Shown here: positions 41,969 to 51,448 of the stretch, piece by piece
Numbering within the stretch: the first letter of the stretch is position 1
Layout: each line of letters opens with the position of its first letter
Source: Olavius algarvensis associated proteobacterium Delta 3
GTDB taxonomy: Bacteria > Desulfobacterota > Desulfobacteria > Desulfobacterales > CAFBRK01
Assembly (NCBI GenBank): GCA_903231505.1
Contig: CAFBRK010000283.1
Location: 158,470-222,469 of the forward strand
DNA length: 64,000 bases
Reading direction: 5' to 3'
The notes under the pieces: generated by a model
What the model saw: the letters and a program-made list of their open reading frames with translations, nothing else
Told to the model about the DNA's origin: nothing
Database searches by the model: none
Program-made: the position numbers and the translations under genes

Positions 41969-44002
41969 CTAACCCTGAACCTGCTTTTTGATTTCCGCCA
42001 CGATTTCCGGGTTGGCCAGTGTGGTGACATCCCCTTCATCCTGGTTGTTGGAAATCGAGGCCAGCACCCGGCGCATGATCTTGCCGGAGCGGGTCTTGGG
42101 CATGTCCTTGACAATCCAGACCATGCGCGGTTTGGCGATCTTGCCGATTTCGTCGCAGACCGCATCGGAGATCTTCTTGGCCAGTGCGTCGCTGGCTTCG
42201 AAACCGGGTTTCAGGGCGACGTAGAGCTCCACCTCCTTGCCCTTGATCTCGTGGTTCACCGGAATGACGGCCGCTTCGGCCACCTCTTCCACCACCAGGG
42301 ACGCCGACTCGATCTCCTTGGTGCCCAGGCGGTGCCCGGACACGTTGATCACGTCGTCGATCCGGCCGAGAATACGGACATATCCGTCTTCTGCGATCAC
42401 CGCGGCATCACCGGTCATGTACGGCCAGTCCTGCCATTTGGTGCTCTTGGGATCCTTGCAGTACCGCGCGAAGTACGTGTCCACGAATCGATCCCGATCG
42501 CCCCAGATGGTCTGGAACATGCCCGGCCAGGGGTTCTGGATGCAGATGTTGGCGGCCTTGCCGGTGCCCGGCGGCACCTCGTTGCCTTCATCGTCGTACA
42601 GGATCGGGTGGATGCCCGGCATGCCAGGGCCGGCACTGCCGGGTTTCATGGGTTGGAGGGCCGGCAGGGTGCTGCAGAGAAATCCGCCGGTTTCGGTCTG
42701 CCACCAGGTGTCGACAATGGCGGCTTTGCCCTGGCCGACAGCCTTGTGGTACCATTTCCAGACCTCGGGCTCGATGGGTTCGCCCACGGTGGTCATGTGC
42801 TTGAATTCGTAATTATACTTGGCCGGTTCGTCGGGGCCGATTTTCCGCAGTGCCCGGATCGCGGTGGGAGCGGTGTGGAAAATGTTCACATCCAGGTCCT
42901 GGGCGATCCGCCAGGCGCGGCCGGCATCCGGATAGGTGGGAACCCCTTCGTAAACCACCGTGGAGGCGGCAATGGCCAGCGGCCCGTAAACGATGTAGGA
43001 GTGGCCGGTGATCCAGCCGATGTCGGCCATGCACCAGTAGACGTCCGTGGGATGAATGTCCTGTACGTACTTGGACGTACCGGCGGTGTAGGCCAGGTAG
43101 CCGCCGGTGCCGTGCTGGCAGCCCTTGGGCTTACCGGTGGTGCCGCTGGTGTACATCAGAAACAGCGGATCCTCCGCGTTCATCTTTTCGGGCTCCACGC
43201 GGGCGCCGTAAAAGTTTTGCAACTCCTCGTTGACAAAGAAATCCCGTCCATCGACCATCGGTGTGGGGCTGGAGGCCTTGCCGGTGTATCGCTGCCAGAT
43301 CAGGACCTTATCGACCGTCTGCCCGTCTTTTCCGGCCAGATCCACGGCGATGTCCGCATTCTGCTTGTGATCGAGGAGCGTCCCGCTGCGGTAATAGGCA
43401 TCGGCGGTGATCAATACCCGGCTTCCCGAGTCAACGATCCGGTCGGCGCAGGCACGGCCGCTGAATCCGCCGAACACCTGGCTGTGGATGACGCCCAGGC
43501 GGGCGCAGGCCAGCATGGTAATGGGCAGTTCCGGAATCATCGGCATGTGCAGGGTCACCCGGTCCCCCCGTTTGAGGCCGGCAAAATCCCGGAGCAGGGC
43601 CGCAAATTCATTCACGCGCACGTAAAGCTCCTGGAATGTGATGTGCTGGTAGCCTTCCTCGAGCGGCTCCGGTACGAAATGGATGGCGGTCTTGTTTTTG
43701 TATTCCGCCAAATGACGATCGATACAATTATAGCTGGCGTTGATTTTGCCGCCTTTGAACCATTTGTAGCAGGGTGCATCGCTGGAATCGAGAATCTCGT
43801 CCCAGTACTCGTACCAGTCCAGAAGATCTGCGTACTCCTTGAAGCAGTTCGGAAAGTTATCCAGGCTGAACCGGTCGTAGACCTCTTCATCGGTCATATT
43901 GGCCTGGGCGATAAATTTTGGTGAGGGATAATAGTACTCCTCTTCCCCCCAGTGTACGGCAATTTGAGCTTCAGATGTTTCGACTACTTCTTTTTCGGCC
44001 AT
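41969..44002 (-). CDS. acs: Acetyl-CoA synthetase (AMP-forming)
   Basis: 677 residues. ANL-superfamily motifs: YTSGTTGKPKG (A3), WWQTETGG (A5), YMTGDAA (A7), RIDDVINVSGHRLGTKEIES (A8) and the C-terminal KTRSGKIMRR with the lysine that is acetylated in related enzymes. Converts acetate, ATP and CoA to acetyl-CoA via acetyl-AMP. AAGGAGGGAGAG precedes the ATG. Upstream of the symporter with a 243-bp gap. Confidence 0.96.
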   Translation of the reverse strand: MAEKEVVETSEAQIAVHWGEEEYYYPSPKFIAQANMTDEEVYDRFSLDNFPNCFKEYADLLDWYEYWDEILDSSDAPCYKWFKGGKINASYNCIDRHLAEYKNKTAIHFVPEPLEEGYQHITFQELYVRVNEFAALLRDFAGLKRGDRVTLHMPMIPELPITMLACARLGVIHSQVFGGFSGRACADRIVDSGSRVLITADAYYRSGTLLDHKQNADIAVDLAGKDGQTVDKVLIWQRYTGKASSPTPMVDGRDFFVNEELQNFYGARVEPEKMNAEDPLFLMYTSGTTGKPKGCQHGTGGYLAYTAGTSKYVQDIHPTDVYWCMADIGWITGHSYIVYGPLAIAASTVVYEGVPTYPDAGRAWRIAQDLDVNIFHTAPTAIRALRKIGPDEPAKYNYEFKHMTTVGEPIEPEVWKWYHKAVGQGKAAIVDTWWQTETGGFLCSTLPALQPMKPGSAGPGMPGIHPILYDDEGNEVPPGTGKAANICIQNPWPGMFQTIWGDRDRFVDTYFARYCKDPKSTKWQDWPYMTGDAAVIAEDGYVRILGRIDDVINVSGHRLGTKEIESASLVVEEVAEAAVIPVNHEIKGKEVELYVALKPGFEASDALAKKISDAVCDEIGKIAKPRMVWIVKDMPKTRSGKIMRRVLASISNNQDEGDVTTLANPEIVAEIKKQVQG

Positions 44003-44156
44003 CGATCTCTCTCCCTCCTTATAGGTTATTGGTGCTCGTGGTTTCGGGTGGTGACGACGTCCCCCTCGAAAAACCTCCTTTCCTAATAGTTTTTAGATTA
44101 AAAAGACGGCATGCCGGCAGCGGGAGTCAAAATATGCGCTTTCGGCGACTGGCTCC

Positions 44157-44795
44157 CTATGCCACAGATTTACTGATGCCCCTGCCGAAAATGTCGAAGG
44201 CGGTTTCAAGTGTCTGTTTCATGTAGTCCTTGCCGCCGTCGATGATCTTTTTACTTTCCTCCCAGAGAACTACCCCGGAGAAGAGCGACCAGAGAATATC
44301 GGCCAGCGCCACCGGGTGTTTATCGATAAAAATGCCGTTTGAGATACCTTCCTGAAATATGTCTGAAATTGTTCCCAAGGAGGATCGGGAAAGTCCCTTG
44401 ATTTCATCGAGCAACTCGGGGGACAGGTTTCTCAAGGTTTCGCTGGATTGAAGGTGGAACATGTTGATGGTCACAAGAGGGTCAAAATCATACACATCGA
44501 ACATCGCTTCCTTGAGCGCTTCGATTTTTTCTTCCGTGGAAATCCCCTCCTGCTTGGCCACATGGTCCAGGCGGATGTTCAGATATTGCAGGATTCTTAA
44601 GGAAAGAGACGCATACAGCTCGTCTTTGTTTTTAAAATAAAGGTAAAGGGTGCCAGGGCTCAGCTCCGCTTCCTTGGCGATGTCCTCCATGGTCGCCTTG
44701 TTGAATCCCTTTTCGGAAAACACGCGTTTGGCAGCAACGATAATCTGCTGCCGACGTCGCTCCCGTTCCCGCTCTTTTCGCTCCTGGATTCCCAT
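44157..44795 (-). CDS. TetR/AcrR family transcriptional regulator
   Basis: 212 residues. N-terminal helix-turn-helix (IIVAAKRVFSEKGFNKATME, DIAKEAELSPGTLYLYFKNK) after a highly charged start, then a helical ligand-binding domain ending in FGRGISKSVA. It precedes acs on the same strand by 154 bp; control of the acetate module, possibly with an acyl-CoA ligand, is inferred. Confidence 0.9.
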   Translation of the reverse strand: MGIQERKERERERRRQQIIVAAKRVFSEKGFNKATMEDIAKEAELSPGTLYLYFKNKDELYASLSLRILQYLNIRLDHVAKQEGISTEEKIEALKEAMFDVYDFDPLVTINMFHLQSSETLRNLSPELLDEIKGLSRSSLGTISDIFQEGISNGIFIDKHPVALADILWSLFSGVVLWEESKKIIDGGKDYMKQTLETAFDIFGRGISKSVA

Positions 44796-45040
44796 AATTT
44801 TCTGAATATGATTTATTCTTTGAAAGAGGGATAGTTGATAATTTTATTTTAGTCAAGAAAAAAATATTCATTTTTTGAGATGTTTGTTATTTAATTTAAA
44901 AAGGATTTTCCAGGACGTGCCAAGGTTCTAGTATTATATAATTATATCAATAATTTAAATATTATTTCAGTCCTTTTTTTTCACATTGACACCATCGCCG
45001 TTTTTGCCTAAGGTGCACTCCGATGCAAGGAGTGATATTG
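44796..45040. other. AT-rich divergent promoter region
   Basis: Very AT-rich gap between the TetR gene and the plus-strand membrane protein. Candidate plus-strand promoter TTGACA (44987-44992) and TAAGGT 17 bases on; candidate minus-strand TTGACT and TATCCC near 44856-44828. No clear palindrome for TetR binding is obvious. Confidence 0.4.
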
Positions 45041-45490
45041 ATGGAATTGATCAATCTATTTAAGGAACCGAGCAAATTCTCGTACCTGCCGAAAAACGCA
45101 CGATACGGAATTGTCTTCCTGTTTTTGTCCTGGGCAGGCCATTTTGTCCTGTTTTATTTAACGTTCCAGAAAGAGATCCCCAGGGAGATGTTCCTCCAGC
45201 AACTGGCGATCAGTGTGATGATCTGCTACTTTGTGGTACGTCTCAAAAATTGGGCTCGGATCCTATGCGTCTACGGCAACATCGTCATTATGATGTATTA
45301 TCTGTATTGGTTTTCTCTGTTTATCAGCATCGGGAAAATCGATCTCTTCGTTCTTTCGCTGTTTGTTTGCATCCTTTTCGGCATGACGGTGTACTATCTG
45401 TCACGACCCGACACTGTCGCATTTTTCAAAGTGCAAAGCCCCAAGCCGAAGCGGAATGACGAACCGGAGGACAACGCCCCCAAGCACTGA
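45041..45490 (+). CDS. Uncharacterised four-helix membrane protein
   Basis: 149 residues from the ATG at 45041, preceded by AAGGAG with eight-base spacing; an earlier ATG at 45023 lacks this. Hydrophobic segments about 22-42, 53-73, 77-100 and 103-123; charged Pro/Lys/Glu-rich C-terminus. No family recognised. The next gene, also a small membrane protein, begins 29 bases on. Confidence 0.75.
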   Translation: MELINLFKEPSKFSYLPKNARYGIVFLFLSWAGHFVLFYLTFQKEIPREMFLQQLAISVMICYFVVRLKNWARILCVYGNIVIMMYYLYWFSLFISIGKIDLFVLSLFVCILFGMTVYYLSRPDTVAFFKVQSPKPKRNDEPEDNAPKH

Positions 45491-45519
45491 GACACCCCAG
45501 ACTGTTGTGAAAGGATGCA

Positions 45520-45753
45520 ATGACCGAATCTCCCCCCGTTGATGTGACATGCAAGTGCGGAAATGTCGTTCAGATAGAGAAAGAGCGAACCTGGTGCACA
45601 AAATGCGGGCATGTTGTGTACGTCGATCCCAAACAACAGCGGCGACACAAACTAAACATCTGGTATCTGTCAGTGATGTTTATCGGAACGGTCTTTTTCC
45701 TGGTGTATGTGTATCTGGAATTGATTATCCGCTATACGTTTATCGGAGATTAA
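45520..45753 (+). CDS. Small zinc-ribbon membrane protein
   Basis: 77 residues. N-terminal ribbon with CKCG (about 11-14) and CTKCG (about 26-30), i.e. two Cys pairs, then one hydrophobic helix about 46-68. Function unknown; paired with the preceding membrane protein. Confidence 0.72.
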   Translation: MTESPPVDVTCKCGNVVQIEKERTWCTKCGHVVYVDPKQQRRHKLNIWYLSVMFIGTVFFLVYVYLELIIRYTFIGD

Positions 45754-45823
45754 CCCGACCGTCTTGAATCCCTGTTCAGAGACCGGCGTCGGTTCCCGGA
45801 TGGCCTCCGGGCTGACCGCCCGG

Positions 45824-46789
45824 TCAAAAGTCCCTCTTGAGAATCCTCACCAACCCGGGGTCGTCCACAAGCCCAACCAGGCGTTTCAACCGGCGCTGCA
45901 AGGTTCCGGGCGAATCGAATCCAACTTCGAGCCTGTAGGTGGTCCCCTCGAAGTGTTTGGGCGGTACCAGTTTGATCCCCTCCCCCAGACGAAGACGATG
46001 GACCAGCCGCTGGAATTCCTCCTCGGTCGTCATGATATTGGGATAGCGCCGACGTTTCAGATGGGTCAACAACCGTCGTGACATTTCGGCACTGCCACGC
46101 TCATCATGGCGCGTACCCAGACCGGAGACCGCCGCATCGATAAGATCTGCCAGGGGTATCCCGTCGCGTCGGGCAATTTCTCGAAACAGCCTCAAGGTTT
46201 CACGCTGGCGATTGAGGCTCAGTTTTAAATTTAGAAAAAGCGCCACCAGCGCCTCGGACACCGCTGCCGGCAGATGACTCAACTCGATGGCCATGGGCAG
46301 CGTTATCGAACCGGACAGGATGCTCCGCTGAACGACAGGCGCCATGCCACATAGATCACTGGTTTTTTCCATGTACTCGAGATTGCCCGGCAGACCGAGA
46401 CCGCCAGCGACGCGGACCGCTTCATCAGGCCTCTCGGTGGCATCGAAAAGCAGCGCATAGGCCCGGGAAAGCTCGATCAGGTTCAAGGAGCGCTGGTGCA
46501 GATTCTCTGTGATGGCGACTTTCGCCCGGTCCAATAATGTCGCTTCAGGGGCCATGATCCGCACCACGATCCCTGGGATATCCAGCTGCCTGCAGGCCGC
46601 AACACGACGGTATCCGGACACCACCTGGTATCGGGTTGGACCCTCCGCGAGGATCGGAGCATTCAACAGACCCACTTCCCGAATGGAATCTGCCAGAGCA
46701 TCGATCCCCTGTTTCGTGGTAATGCGACAGGCGTCGGTGTTCGGATCGATCCGGTCGACGCCAACGGTTTCGAGACGCATGGGGTTCAT
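45824..46789 (-). CDS. Orphan ParB-like N-terminal nuclease-domain protein
   Basis: 321 residues. ParB/sulfiredoxin fold about 5-100 with IDALADSIREVGLLNAPIL, VSGYRRVAACRQL and ITENLHQRSLNLIEL, followed by helices in the place of the central DNA-binding domain and a C-terminal RRYPNIMTTEEEF region. No parA or parS is nearby, so a chromosome-partition role is not supported. Confidence 0.8.
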   Translation of the reverse strand: MNPMRLETVGVDRIDPNTDACRITTKQGIDALADSIREVGLLNAPILAEGPTRYQVVSGYRRVAACRQLDIPGIVVRIMAPEATLLDRAKVAITENLHQRSLNLIELSRAYALLFDATERPDEAVRVAGGLGLPGNLEYMEKTSDLCGMAPVVQRSILSGSITLPMAIELSHLPAAVSEALVALFLNLKLSLNRQRETLRLFREIARRDGIPLADLIDAAVSGLGTRHDERGSAEMSRRLLTHLKRRRYPNIMTTEEEFQRLVHRLRLGEGIKLVPPKHFEGTTYRLEVGFDSPGTLQRRLKRLVGLVDDPGLVRILKRDF

Positions 46790-46859
46790 AACGGCACACT
46801 GAGCCGTAACGGGCGATTTGCCGCAGGTAGGTTATGGTTTCGCTGATTGAAAATTGCCG

Positions 46860-47759
46860 TTAAGGGGTGAAGGCCTTCTGGGTCAGCTGCTCAAACGCCT
46901 CGACATACTTATCCCGGGTGTTGTCGACAACGGCCTCCGGCAACTCCGGCCCTGGTGGTGTTTTATCCCAATCCAGGGTCAGCAGGTAATCCCGCACATA
47001 CTGCTTGTCATAGCTCTTCTGGGGACCCCCGGACCGGTAAGTATCTTTCGGCCAAAAGCGTGACGAATCAGGGGTCAACACCTCATCGATGAGCATGAGC
47101 GTTCCGTCGTCGAGGCCGAATTCAAACTTGGTGTCGGCAATAATGATGCCCCGTTCGTCGGCGATACGGGAACCACGGGCGTATATTTCGAGGCTGAGAT
47201 CTTTGACCCGGGTCGTCAATTCCGTTCCAATCATGTCGGCAGCTTCCTGAAAATCGATGTTGACATCATGCTCGCCGAGTTCGGCTTTTGTCGACGGCGT
47301 GAAAATCGGTTCCGGAAGTCGATCCGATTCCACAAGCCCGCCCGGCAGCCGGATACCACAGACACTGCTTGATTCACGGTAGGCATTCCACCCGGACCCC
47401 GACAGGTAGCCGCGAACCACGCATTCGATCGGCAGCGGCTGCGTTTTCCGCACAAGCATGCTGCGACTCTCCAGTGATTCCGCGTAGGGCCGACAGACAT
47501 CGGGGTAGGCGCCGACATCACTGGTCAAGACATGGTTTGCCACCATGGATTTCATCACATCGAACCAGAAGAGCGAGATCTGGGTAAGAATTTTTCCCTT
47601 GTCGGGTATCGGCGTCGGCATGACCACATCGAAGGCGGAGAGGCGATCGGTGGCAACCATCAGCAACGCATCACCAAGATCGTAAATATCGCGAACCTTT
47701 CCGCGCTGAAATAATGTCAATTCTGGAAATTCAGTACGAATAACAGGAGTTTGCATCAT
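46860..47759 (-). CDS. purC: SAICAR synthetase (PurC)
   Basis: 299 residues from the ATG at 47759, with GAAGGA seven bases upstream; a GTG at 47774 would sit on that site. Motifs: RGKVRDIYDLGD, ATDRLSAFDVVMPTPIPDKG, RGYLSGSGWNAY, TPSTKAELGEHDVNI, IIADTKFEFGLDDG and LIDEVLTPDSSRFWP. Length matches the longer eukaryote-like form. Ligates CAIR and aspartate in purine synthesis. Confidence 0.96.
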   Translation of the reverse strand: MMQTPVIRTEFPELTLFQRGKVRDIYDLGDALLMVATDRLSAFDVVMPTPIPDKGKILTQISLFWFDVMKSMVANHVLTSDVGAYPDVCRPYAESLESRSMLVRKTQPLPIECVVRGYLSGSGWNAYRESSSVCGIRLPGGLVESDRLPEPIFTPSTKAELGEHDVNIDFQEAADMIGTELTTRVKDLSLEIYARGSRIADERGIIIADTKFEFGLDDGTLMLIDEVLTPDSSRFWPKDTYRSGGPQKSYDKQYVRDYLLTLDWDKTPPGPELPEAVVDNTRDKYVEAFEQLTQKAFTP

Positions 47760-47941
47760 ATTCAGTTCCTTCACTGAGGCATCACGGGCGCCCGTTGCCG
47801 AGGGCGCCCCTATATAATAAGGTTATTGAAACCCATGGGAACACAGGGGAACCCGCCGACCTGCGGGCGCGGGGGGATCGGGTGTGGGTTCCGATCGTGT
47901 CCCCTGTCAGATCCCTCCGGCGGGCGTCGAAACAACGAGGA

Positions 47942-48289
47942 TTATCCCCTGGCCCGGAATGCGGTAATAAATTTTTTCAGCAGCGTGTTGGTATCGGGGT
48001 CACTTTCCATGAATTGTATCCCGGATTCGAATTTCCCATCCTTGCCGGCTTTGGTGTACACCACCTTCCCCTTGATATTGATGAGGTTTTCCTCGAATCC
48101 GATGGTCAGACCGACGACATACTGGGAATCAATGGGAATGTGGGTTTCCAGCAGGATGCCGGTTTCGGATACATTCAGCGTCCTTCCCATACCCTGCTTG
48201 ACGACATGACCGTTTTCGTCATAGCAGGCATAGTTCAGAAGATTCTGGGAGTCGACCCGATAATGCCTACGTTTTTCTTTTGTTGTCAT
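47942..48289 (-). CDS. Single-domain PilZ protein
   Basis: 115 residues. RRHYRV at the N-terminus gives the RxxxR motif, NVSETGILLET the (D/N)xSxxG motif, and GKFESGIQFME the last strand. Both motifs are intact, so cyclic di-GMP binding is likely. It lies 27 bp downstream of the DUF4388-cNMP gene (as corrected), on the same strand. Confidence 0.88.
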   Translation of the reverse strand: MTTKEKRRHYRVDSQNLLNYACYDENGHVVKQGMGRTLNVSETGILLETHIPIDSQYVVGLTIGFEENLINIKGKVVYTKAGKDGKFESGIQFMESDPDTNTLLKKFITAFRARG

Positions 48290-48316
48290 GGTGTCCCTTT
48301 TCTGATTCTAGTCCTG

Positions 48317-49509
48317 CTATGGAGCGCCGGTTGAGCCCCCGGCCCCATCGGACGTCAGCGTATCGCACACTACCCTGGTGGTTACAGAGATGCAGGTGGC
48401 CATGTGTTCGATAAGTTTTTTAAAGGTGGGTGGAAGGCCTTCGTATTCAGCTAAAATGGCTTCCGGATCGAGTTGGCTGATCTTCAAATCGGGAGAGGCA
48501 AAGATGGATGCCGAATGCGGTTCGTGCCCAAGATCGAAAAACGGTACACTACGAAAAAATCCCCCCTGTCAAGACGTGCCAGCGGTATGTAACCGTTTTC
48601 GGTGTAGCGGACCACTGTGGCGTTCCCCTCGGTGATCATGAAAAGCCGCTTCTCCGGTTTCCCCTGGCGAATTGCCGGCTTTCTGCCTTTGACCCAGGCA
48701 TCCAGTGAAATTCGTCGCCCTCGAACTTCCACGACCCGATCCGTAACCTCCCGAAGCCGCCGGTCCAGGCTCAGCAGGAATCTACGGAAGCCCTGGGTGA
48801 GATTTGAGAAATCGGTAAACAGGCGCTGGGTGTCCAGCACACCTAAAGACACGTTGCCGATGGCAATGTTTGTGGCACTGCGGATGTTTCCGTTCACCGT
48901 AAAGGTCGCCATACTGCCAATGAACGAACCGTCGGTAAGCCGAACGACTTCGATGGGACCGTCCGGGGTGTCCTTGAGAACCTGAACAACACCCTGAACG
49001 ACGACCCAAATCCAGTTGCCGTGTTTTTTTTCCCTGACGATCTCCTGTCCGTCTGAATATTCCTCTTCGTCGACAATGTACATGTAATCGACGAGCGGTC
49101 CCTTGATCAGTGGCCCCCCCTCATCCGAGGCCGCGATGTCTGAAACCTCCGTGTCGGAAGCCACGGAACCCAGCTTTTCGACCTCGCCGTCATCCAGCTT
49201 CCGGAGGCCGTCGAGGATCAGTTCCATTCGTCCTTTTGTAATGATCTTCTCTTCCGTGATCTCCTGGATAGTAAATTGAAACTCCCCCTCGATCCAACCG
49301 AACAATGCAAACAGGGCCTCGGTTCCCGTCTGTGAACCCGCGAATGCGTTCACAGGATTCCCCTTTTTCAGATAAATCACTCCGGGTTCCGGGCTGTGAG
49401 AGCTGTAAACGCGCAATACTCCCGTGCTGCCGTTGGAACCGAACAGCTGAAGAAGATCCCCCAGGCTCAGGAAACTCAAACTCCCCGAAAGAGCCACCCC
49501 TTCGTTCAT
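48317..49509 (-). CDS. DUF4388 plus cNMP-binding effector protein, with apparent frameshift
   Basis: About 397 residues if one base near 48553-48558 is restored. Start ATG 49509 with AAAGGAA upstream. DUF4388 about 5-110 (GVALSGSLSFLSLGDLLQLF, GVLRVYSS), an acidic linker, then two cNMP-type beta-barrels (about 150-270 and 290-397). As written the frame departs at RGDFFVVYRF and stops at 48484; inserting a G gives RGDFFGSVPFFDLGHEPHSA and an ending at 48317. DUF4388 proteins commonly sit beside MglA-like GTPases as effectors. Coupled to the GTPase upstream. Confidence 0.82.
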
Positions 49510-49520
49510 TGGAATTCCTT

Positions 49521-50132
49521 TTATCCTTCCTGAAATTGCTTCTTGAGGGATTTCAGTGTCAGTTTCAAGCACTCCTTGAGCGTGACGCCGACACCCTCTC
49601 CCTTGAGAGCACTGGCCGGAAACGTCGGGACTTTTAGCTGTCGATTCAAATCATGATCAAGCTGTTCAATGGATAGCATGGGAAAGCCTTCGTTAGCCAA
49701 ATCCCTTTTATTGTACTGCAACACCAGGGGCATTTTAAAGATACTCAAACCGTATTCTTTCAGATTCTTCTGCATGTCTTTCAAAGACATCATATTTTTT
49801 TCCCGCCGGACTTTCAGGGAATCTGCGACGAAGACCAATCCATCCACTTCTTTCAATACCAGTTTTCGTGTGGAGCTGTACTGGACCTGCCCGGGTACGG
49901 TGTATAGCTGGATTTTGACATCGAACCCCCGGATTTTACTCAGGCCGATGGGGAGAAAATCGAAGAAGAGTGTGCGGTCCCCCTCGGTGGTGATTGAAAC
50001 CATATCGCCCGTAACCTGCTTCTTGTATGTTTTGTATATGTATTCAAGGTTCGTTGTTTTGCCCCCCCGACCGCAGCCATAGTAGACGATTTTAGCCTCG
50101 ATCTCCCGTGTTTTCAAATTAATCGTCGCCAT
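49521..50132 (-). CDS. MglA-like small GTPase
   Basis: 203 residues. Walker A YGCGRGGKTTNLE, switch/G3 TVPGQVQY, and G4 NKRDLANE with NKxD. The TVPGQ form in place of DTPG marks the MglA/Arf-like bacterial group controlling polarity and gliding in Myxococcus. In operon with the DUF4388 protein (11-bp gap) and downstream of a TPR protein; no MglB (roadblock) gene is seen nearby. Confidence 0.9.
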   Translation of the reverse strand: MATINLKTREIEAKIVYYGCGRGGKTTNLEYIYKTYKKQVTGDMVSITTEGDRTLFFDFLPIGLSKIRGFDVKIQLYTVPGQVQYSSTRKLVLKEVDGLVFVADSLKVRREKNMMSLKDMQKNLKEYGLSIFKMPLVLQYNKRDLANEGFPMLSIEQLDHDLNRQLKVPTFPASALKGEGVGVTLKECLKLTLKSLKKQFQEG

Positions 50133-50202
50133 TCTAAACCGCTCCGCGAAAAGTGAAACTCCGTGGCTTCAGAAACTGGTGGTTTACACGGTCAGCGTTA
50201 GG

Positions 50203-51144
50203 TTACGTGCTGGTCACTTTTATGTCTAAACTATAGTCTCCACGTTTTGGGCCGGTGGAAATTTTTGTATTTGACGTGATAACACCCGAGCCTTTGAACA
50301 TGGCAAAGGGTGAATAGAATTCTATGCTACTCAACTTCGTACCGACGGATAAGTGCTGCACCAGTGCTCTGTCACGGTTTTGGACGAGAAGACTGACCTC
50401 GTTTCCGGACTGGAAGCTGACATCGAACTCAACCAGTTCTCCCTGCTGAGGGCCGTCATCCATGAAAATTCCGATGGAACTGATATCCAACAGTTCATCC
50501 TCATCGATCTCTGAGGCATCACCGGGGTCGAGTCCCATCATTTCGATCTCCCCGTCAAAGTCCATGGTGGCAGCATCTACCATGGTGACGGTCCGATCAA
50601 TGCCGCGCTTGTCAAGAATGCCCTGAAAAAAGATCCGGAGGTTTTCCAACTGTGCCGGTTCAAAATCGCCTCCGGCGCTCCAGCTCTGAAATTCCTCGAT
50701 ACCTTCGTCATAGGCTTCCAGGGAGATATGGCAGCGGATAACATTTTTCGCGGCTGGAATTCGAATTTCAGGTAGATTCAACAGGTTCCGAAATTCATCG
50801 AGGGCGCGCTCGAACTGGCCAAACTTGGCCAGGGCGATGGCGCCCTCCAGCGCGCCGGCGGTATCGTCGGGAGCAAACGAGAATTTATCCTTGATGAGAT
50901 CCTGTATCTCTTTGGACATTTCGGGCGTTTTCGGTGCCTGTTCGAAGGCGTCGAGTTTCTGTTTGACGGCCCGCGCTTTTTTGGCAATGCCCCTGAGAAT
51001 GCTTTCTTTGTTTTTAATTCGACCGACCTTGCGGATCAGCTCGGTTGCCGCGGTGTAACGTTCCAGAGATTCGTTCAGTAACCCCTGTGAACGGTACAGA
51101 TCTGCTTCGTGCAGCAGCCGTTTGATTTTTTGCGCGAGATCCAT
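50203..51144 (-). CDS. TPR-containing protein with C-terminal beta-rich domain
   Basis: 313 residues. N-terminal helical repeats (RLLHEADLYRSQGLLNESLE, ALAKFGQFERALDEFRNLL), an acidic linker about 190-220 and a C-terminal beta-rich domain (GELVEFDVSFQSGNEVSLLV, TKLSSIEFYSPFAMFKGSGV) that may be a diverged PilZ-like barrel. First gene of the MglA group; likely scaffold. Function not established. Confidence 0.68.
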   Translation of the reverse strand: MDLAQKIKRLLHEADLYRSQGLLNESLERYTAATELIRKVGRIKNKESILRGIAKKARAVKQKLDAFEQAPKTPEMSKEIQDLIKDKFSFAPDDTAGALEGAIALAKFGQFERALDEFRNLLNLPEIRIPAAKNVIRCHISLEAYDEGIEEFQSWSAGGDFEPAQLENLRIFFQGILDKRGIDRTVTMVDAATMDFDGEIEMMGLDPGDASEIDEDELLDISSIGIFMDDGPQQGELVEFDVSFQSGNEVSLLVQNRDRALVQHLSVGTKLSSIEFYSPFAMFKGSGVITSNTKISTGPKRGDYSLDIKVTST

Positions 51145-51347
51145 GGCCCCTTTCCAGTTTCGTCTTCGTGGTCGTGGTCGTTCATGCGGTTCGGCGCCGT
51201 TTCGCGTTCGCTGCCGACCGGAGCAGGTGAATCACGGCACCCGCTGTTTTTCCATCTCCCAAAGGTAAAAAACAACGTCTTTTAAGTCTATTATAGTAGC
51301 CCGTATTTGGCTATATTGTCAACAATTTGAATACGTTCATTTATCTG

Positions 51348-51375
51348 TTGACTTTCATTTAGGGTGTGGTATCAA
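51348..51375 (+). promoter_or_regulatory. Probable mdh promoter
   Basis: TTGACT (51348-51353), 16-base spacer, TATCAA (51370-51375), giving a leader of about 65 bases before the mdh ATG. Confidence 0.4.
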
Positions 51376-51448
51376 TAAGTTTTCAGCGTTCGGTGCATGT
51401 CGTATTTGCTTTTTCCATTATTCACGATTGTGCAGGGGAGGGCCCATT

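Noticed and set aside
41840..43924. 694-codon open frame on the plus strand
   Set aside because: Exactly opposite acs; an antisense frame created by GC-rich codon use, with no recognisable domains.
44916..44936. TTGGCACGTCC on the minus strand as a sigma-54 promoter for the TetR gene
   Set aside because: The required GC at -12 is absent.
45824..46789. Chromosome-partition ParB
   Set aside because: No parA, no parS-like palindrome and a diverged central domain; kept as an orphan ParB-like protein.
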